64,000 nt of DNA from Cinclus cinclus (taxonomy: Eukaryota; Chordata; Aves; Passeriformes; Cinclidae): NCBI RefSeq assembly GCF_963662255.1, contig NC_085073.1, forward strand, positions 124,001 to 188,000. Direction: 5' to 3'. Positions 62,901 to 64,000 of the stretch are shown here, piece after piece. Position numbers and translations under genes: made by a program. Every line of letters starts with the position of its first letter. Positions within the stretch are counted from its first letter, which is position 1. The notes under the pieces are model-generated. The model saw nothing but the letters and a program-made list of their open reading frames with translations, had not been told where the DNA came from and made no database searches.

Positions 62901-64000
62901 GGCCTCCATGGTGACATAATAGATCCTTGCTTCTATTGGTCCCCGTGCTGTAACAATTCATCCCTGGCCCTTTTTATAGCCCCTGGTGCCACAAGGGATC
63001 ATTAGATTGTTAGCCTGCATTGGGTCACAATGGTTCCTTGCTTCTCTTAACCTCTGTGGTGTCACAATGCATCCCATGCCCTTTTAGGCCACTTGGTCTT
63101 ACAATGAACCATTTGATTCTTGGCCTTCATGGTGTCATAATGGTTCCTTGTTTCTATTGGTCCCCATGCTGTCACAATCCATCCCTGGCCCTTTTACGAC
63201 CCCTGGTGTCAAATGGGATCCTGGGATTATTAGCCTCCATTGGGTCACAATGGATCCTTGCTTCTCTTAACCCCTGTGGTGTCACAATGCATCCCATGCC
63301 CTTTTAGGCCACTTGATGTCACAATGAATCATTTGATTTTTGGCCTCCATGGTGGCATAATTGTACCGGGTTTTAATTGGGCCCCATGCTTTCACAATTC
63401 ATCCCTGGCCCTTTTAGGCCCATTGGTGTCACAAGGGACCATTAGATTGTTAGCCTCCATTGGGTAACAATGGTTCCTTGCTTCTCTTAACCTCTGTGGT
63501 GTCACAATGCATTCCATGCCATTTTAGGCCACTTGATGTCACAATGAAGCATTTGATTCTTGGCCTCCATGGTGTCATAATGGTTCCTTGTTTCCATTGG
63601 GCCCCATGCGGTCACAATTCATCCCTGGCCCTTTTACGCCCCCTGGTGTCAAATGGGATCCTGGGATTATTAGCCTCCATTGGGTCACAATGGATCCTTG
63701 CTTCTCTTAACCCCTGTGGTGTCACAATGCATTCCAAGCCCTTTTAGGCCACTTGGTCTTACAATGAATCATTTGATTCTTGGCCTTCATGGTGTCATAA
63801 TGGTTCCTTGCTTCTATTGGTCCCCATGCTGTCACAATTCATCCCTGGCCCTTATACGCCCCCTGGTGTCAAATGGGATCCTGGGATTTTTAGCCTCCAT
63901 TGGGTCACAATGGATCCTTGCTTCTCTTAACCCCTGTGGTGTCACAATGCATCCCATGCCCTTTTAGGCCACTTGATGTCACAATGAATCATTTGATTTT
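56966..64000 (+). repeat. Mixed-order array segment at the right edge
   Basis: About 32 monomers. The part at 57,953-58,620 follows 494-1161 (offset 57,459). The part at 59,935-60,775 follows block Q/R at 39,900-40,740 (offset 20,035) and shares CTATGGGTCCCC. A class switch occurs at about 60,780, where a CTTTTTATACC E is followed directly by GTCAAATGGGATCC. The part at 61.3-62.5 kb follows 15.7-16.9 kb (offset 45,574). The last monomers carry the CCTTATACG and GGATTTTTAG variants of block T. The array runs off the window. Confidence 0.82.

Larger units (their letters stand above)
1..64000. repeat. Satellite DNA array, 220-bp monomer, higher-order organised
   Basis: The whole window is one head-to-tail tandem array with a period of 220 bp; single monomers run 218-221 bp. 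All copies are in the same orientation. Nearly every monomer carries ATGCAT in sub-repeat B and most carry CCATGG at the C/D boundary. Many carry one or two GGATCC sites, in A and F, so digestion ladders of 220 bp are expected. I read no stretch that leaves the repeat, so no transposon, gene or spacer interrupts it. One monomer counted by hand (1378-1597) has 47 A, 58 C, 44 G and 71 T, which is 46% GC and 59% pyrimidine on this strand. Open frames occur but arise from the repeat: the period is not a multiple of three, and the ones I checked start at TTG or GTG. The array is a satellite by structure; its family name and host are unknown to me. Both ends are cut by the window. Confidence 0.98.

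Noticed and set aside
1..64000. CENP-B box marking a centromeric satellite
   Set aside because: I looked for the TTCG....A..CGGG pattern and saw none. The monomers hold very few CpGs, and the rare TTCG (near 33,288 and 35,268) lacks the rest of the motif. Centromere identity stays open.
1..64000. Transposon, retroelement or tRNA-derived origin within the array
   Set aside because: No break in the 220-bp phase, target-site duplication, poly-A tract, terminal repeat or tRNA promoter box pair was seen. Every stretch read as satellite.
1..64000. Known equine-like 221-bp satellite or other named family
   Set aside because: The period is close to that of some mammalian satellites, but I cannot recall a matching sequence and cannot search. 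A repeat-database search with the 220-bp consensus would decide. No family name is assigned.

Overview
The window is a single uninterrupted satellite-DNA array. I found no protein-coding gene, RNA gene, mobile element or unique sequence. From base 1 to base 64,000 the sequence is a head-to-tail tandem repeat, always in the same orientation, with a basic monomer of 220 bp. By division that is about 290 monomers. I found no inversion, no transposon insertion and no break in the 220-bp phase beyond 1-2 bp indels.

The array is nested at four levels. Each monomer holds six related sub-repeats (A-F) of 37, 37, 36, 37, 37 and 36 bp, most of which start with GTCACAATG or a close variant. The order is itself duplicated: A-B-C (110 bp) aligns with D-E-F (110 bp), at about 77% identity by hand count. 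The monomer is therefore a dimer of a 110-bp trimer. Monomers exist as several variants that are ordered into multi-kilobase higher-order blocks. These blocks recur at whole multiples of 220 bp (about 11.0, 11.2, 12.8, 14.5, 4.4, 1.54 and 0.88 kb) with near-identical sequence.

Layout: 1-6.5 kb is a mixed segment. Block P is at 6.5-10.65 kb and again at 17.5-21.66 kb. Block Q is at 10.65-14.85, 22.7-26.1 and 36.5-40.7 kb. Block S is at 14.86-17.5 kb and recurs from 27.6 kb. Block R is at 26.1-27.9 and 40.65-42.4 kb. Block T is at 27.9-32.4, 42.4-46.2 (with a three-monomer deletion) and 46.2-50.7 kb. A diverse island rich in rare monomer variants lies at 32.4-36.5 kb. A seven-monomer tandem duplication lies at 53.8-56.97 kb. 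Mixed monomers fill the remainder. The pattern is that expected of unequal crossing-over and gene-conversion-like homogenisation.

The array suggests a eukaryotic genome. One monomer counted by hand is 46% GC with CpG at about 0.17 of expectation, which fits a heavily CpG-methylated genome such as a vertebrate; that is an inference, and I do not recognise the species or a named satellite family. A centromeric, pericentromeric or other heterochromatic location is plausible but not shown. The most intriguing non-repeat signals are on the minus strand. The 221-bp monomer class carries a TATA-box-like element, usually with an upstream CCAAT and a downstream strong-context ATG at fixed spacing. There is also a dyad, with SOX-like cores in some variants, at the F/A boundary. 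Both may be chance products amplified by the array.
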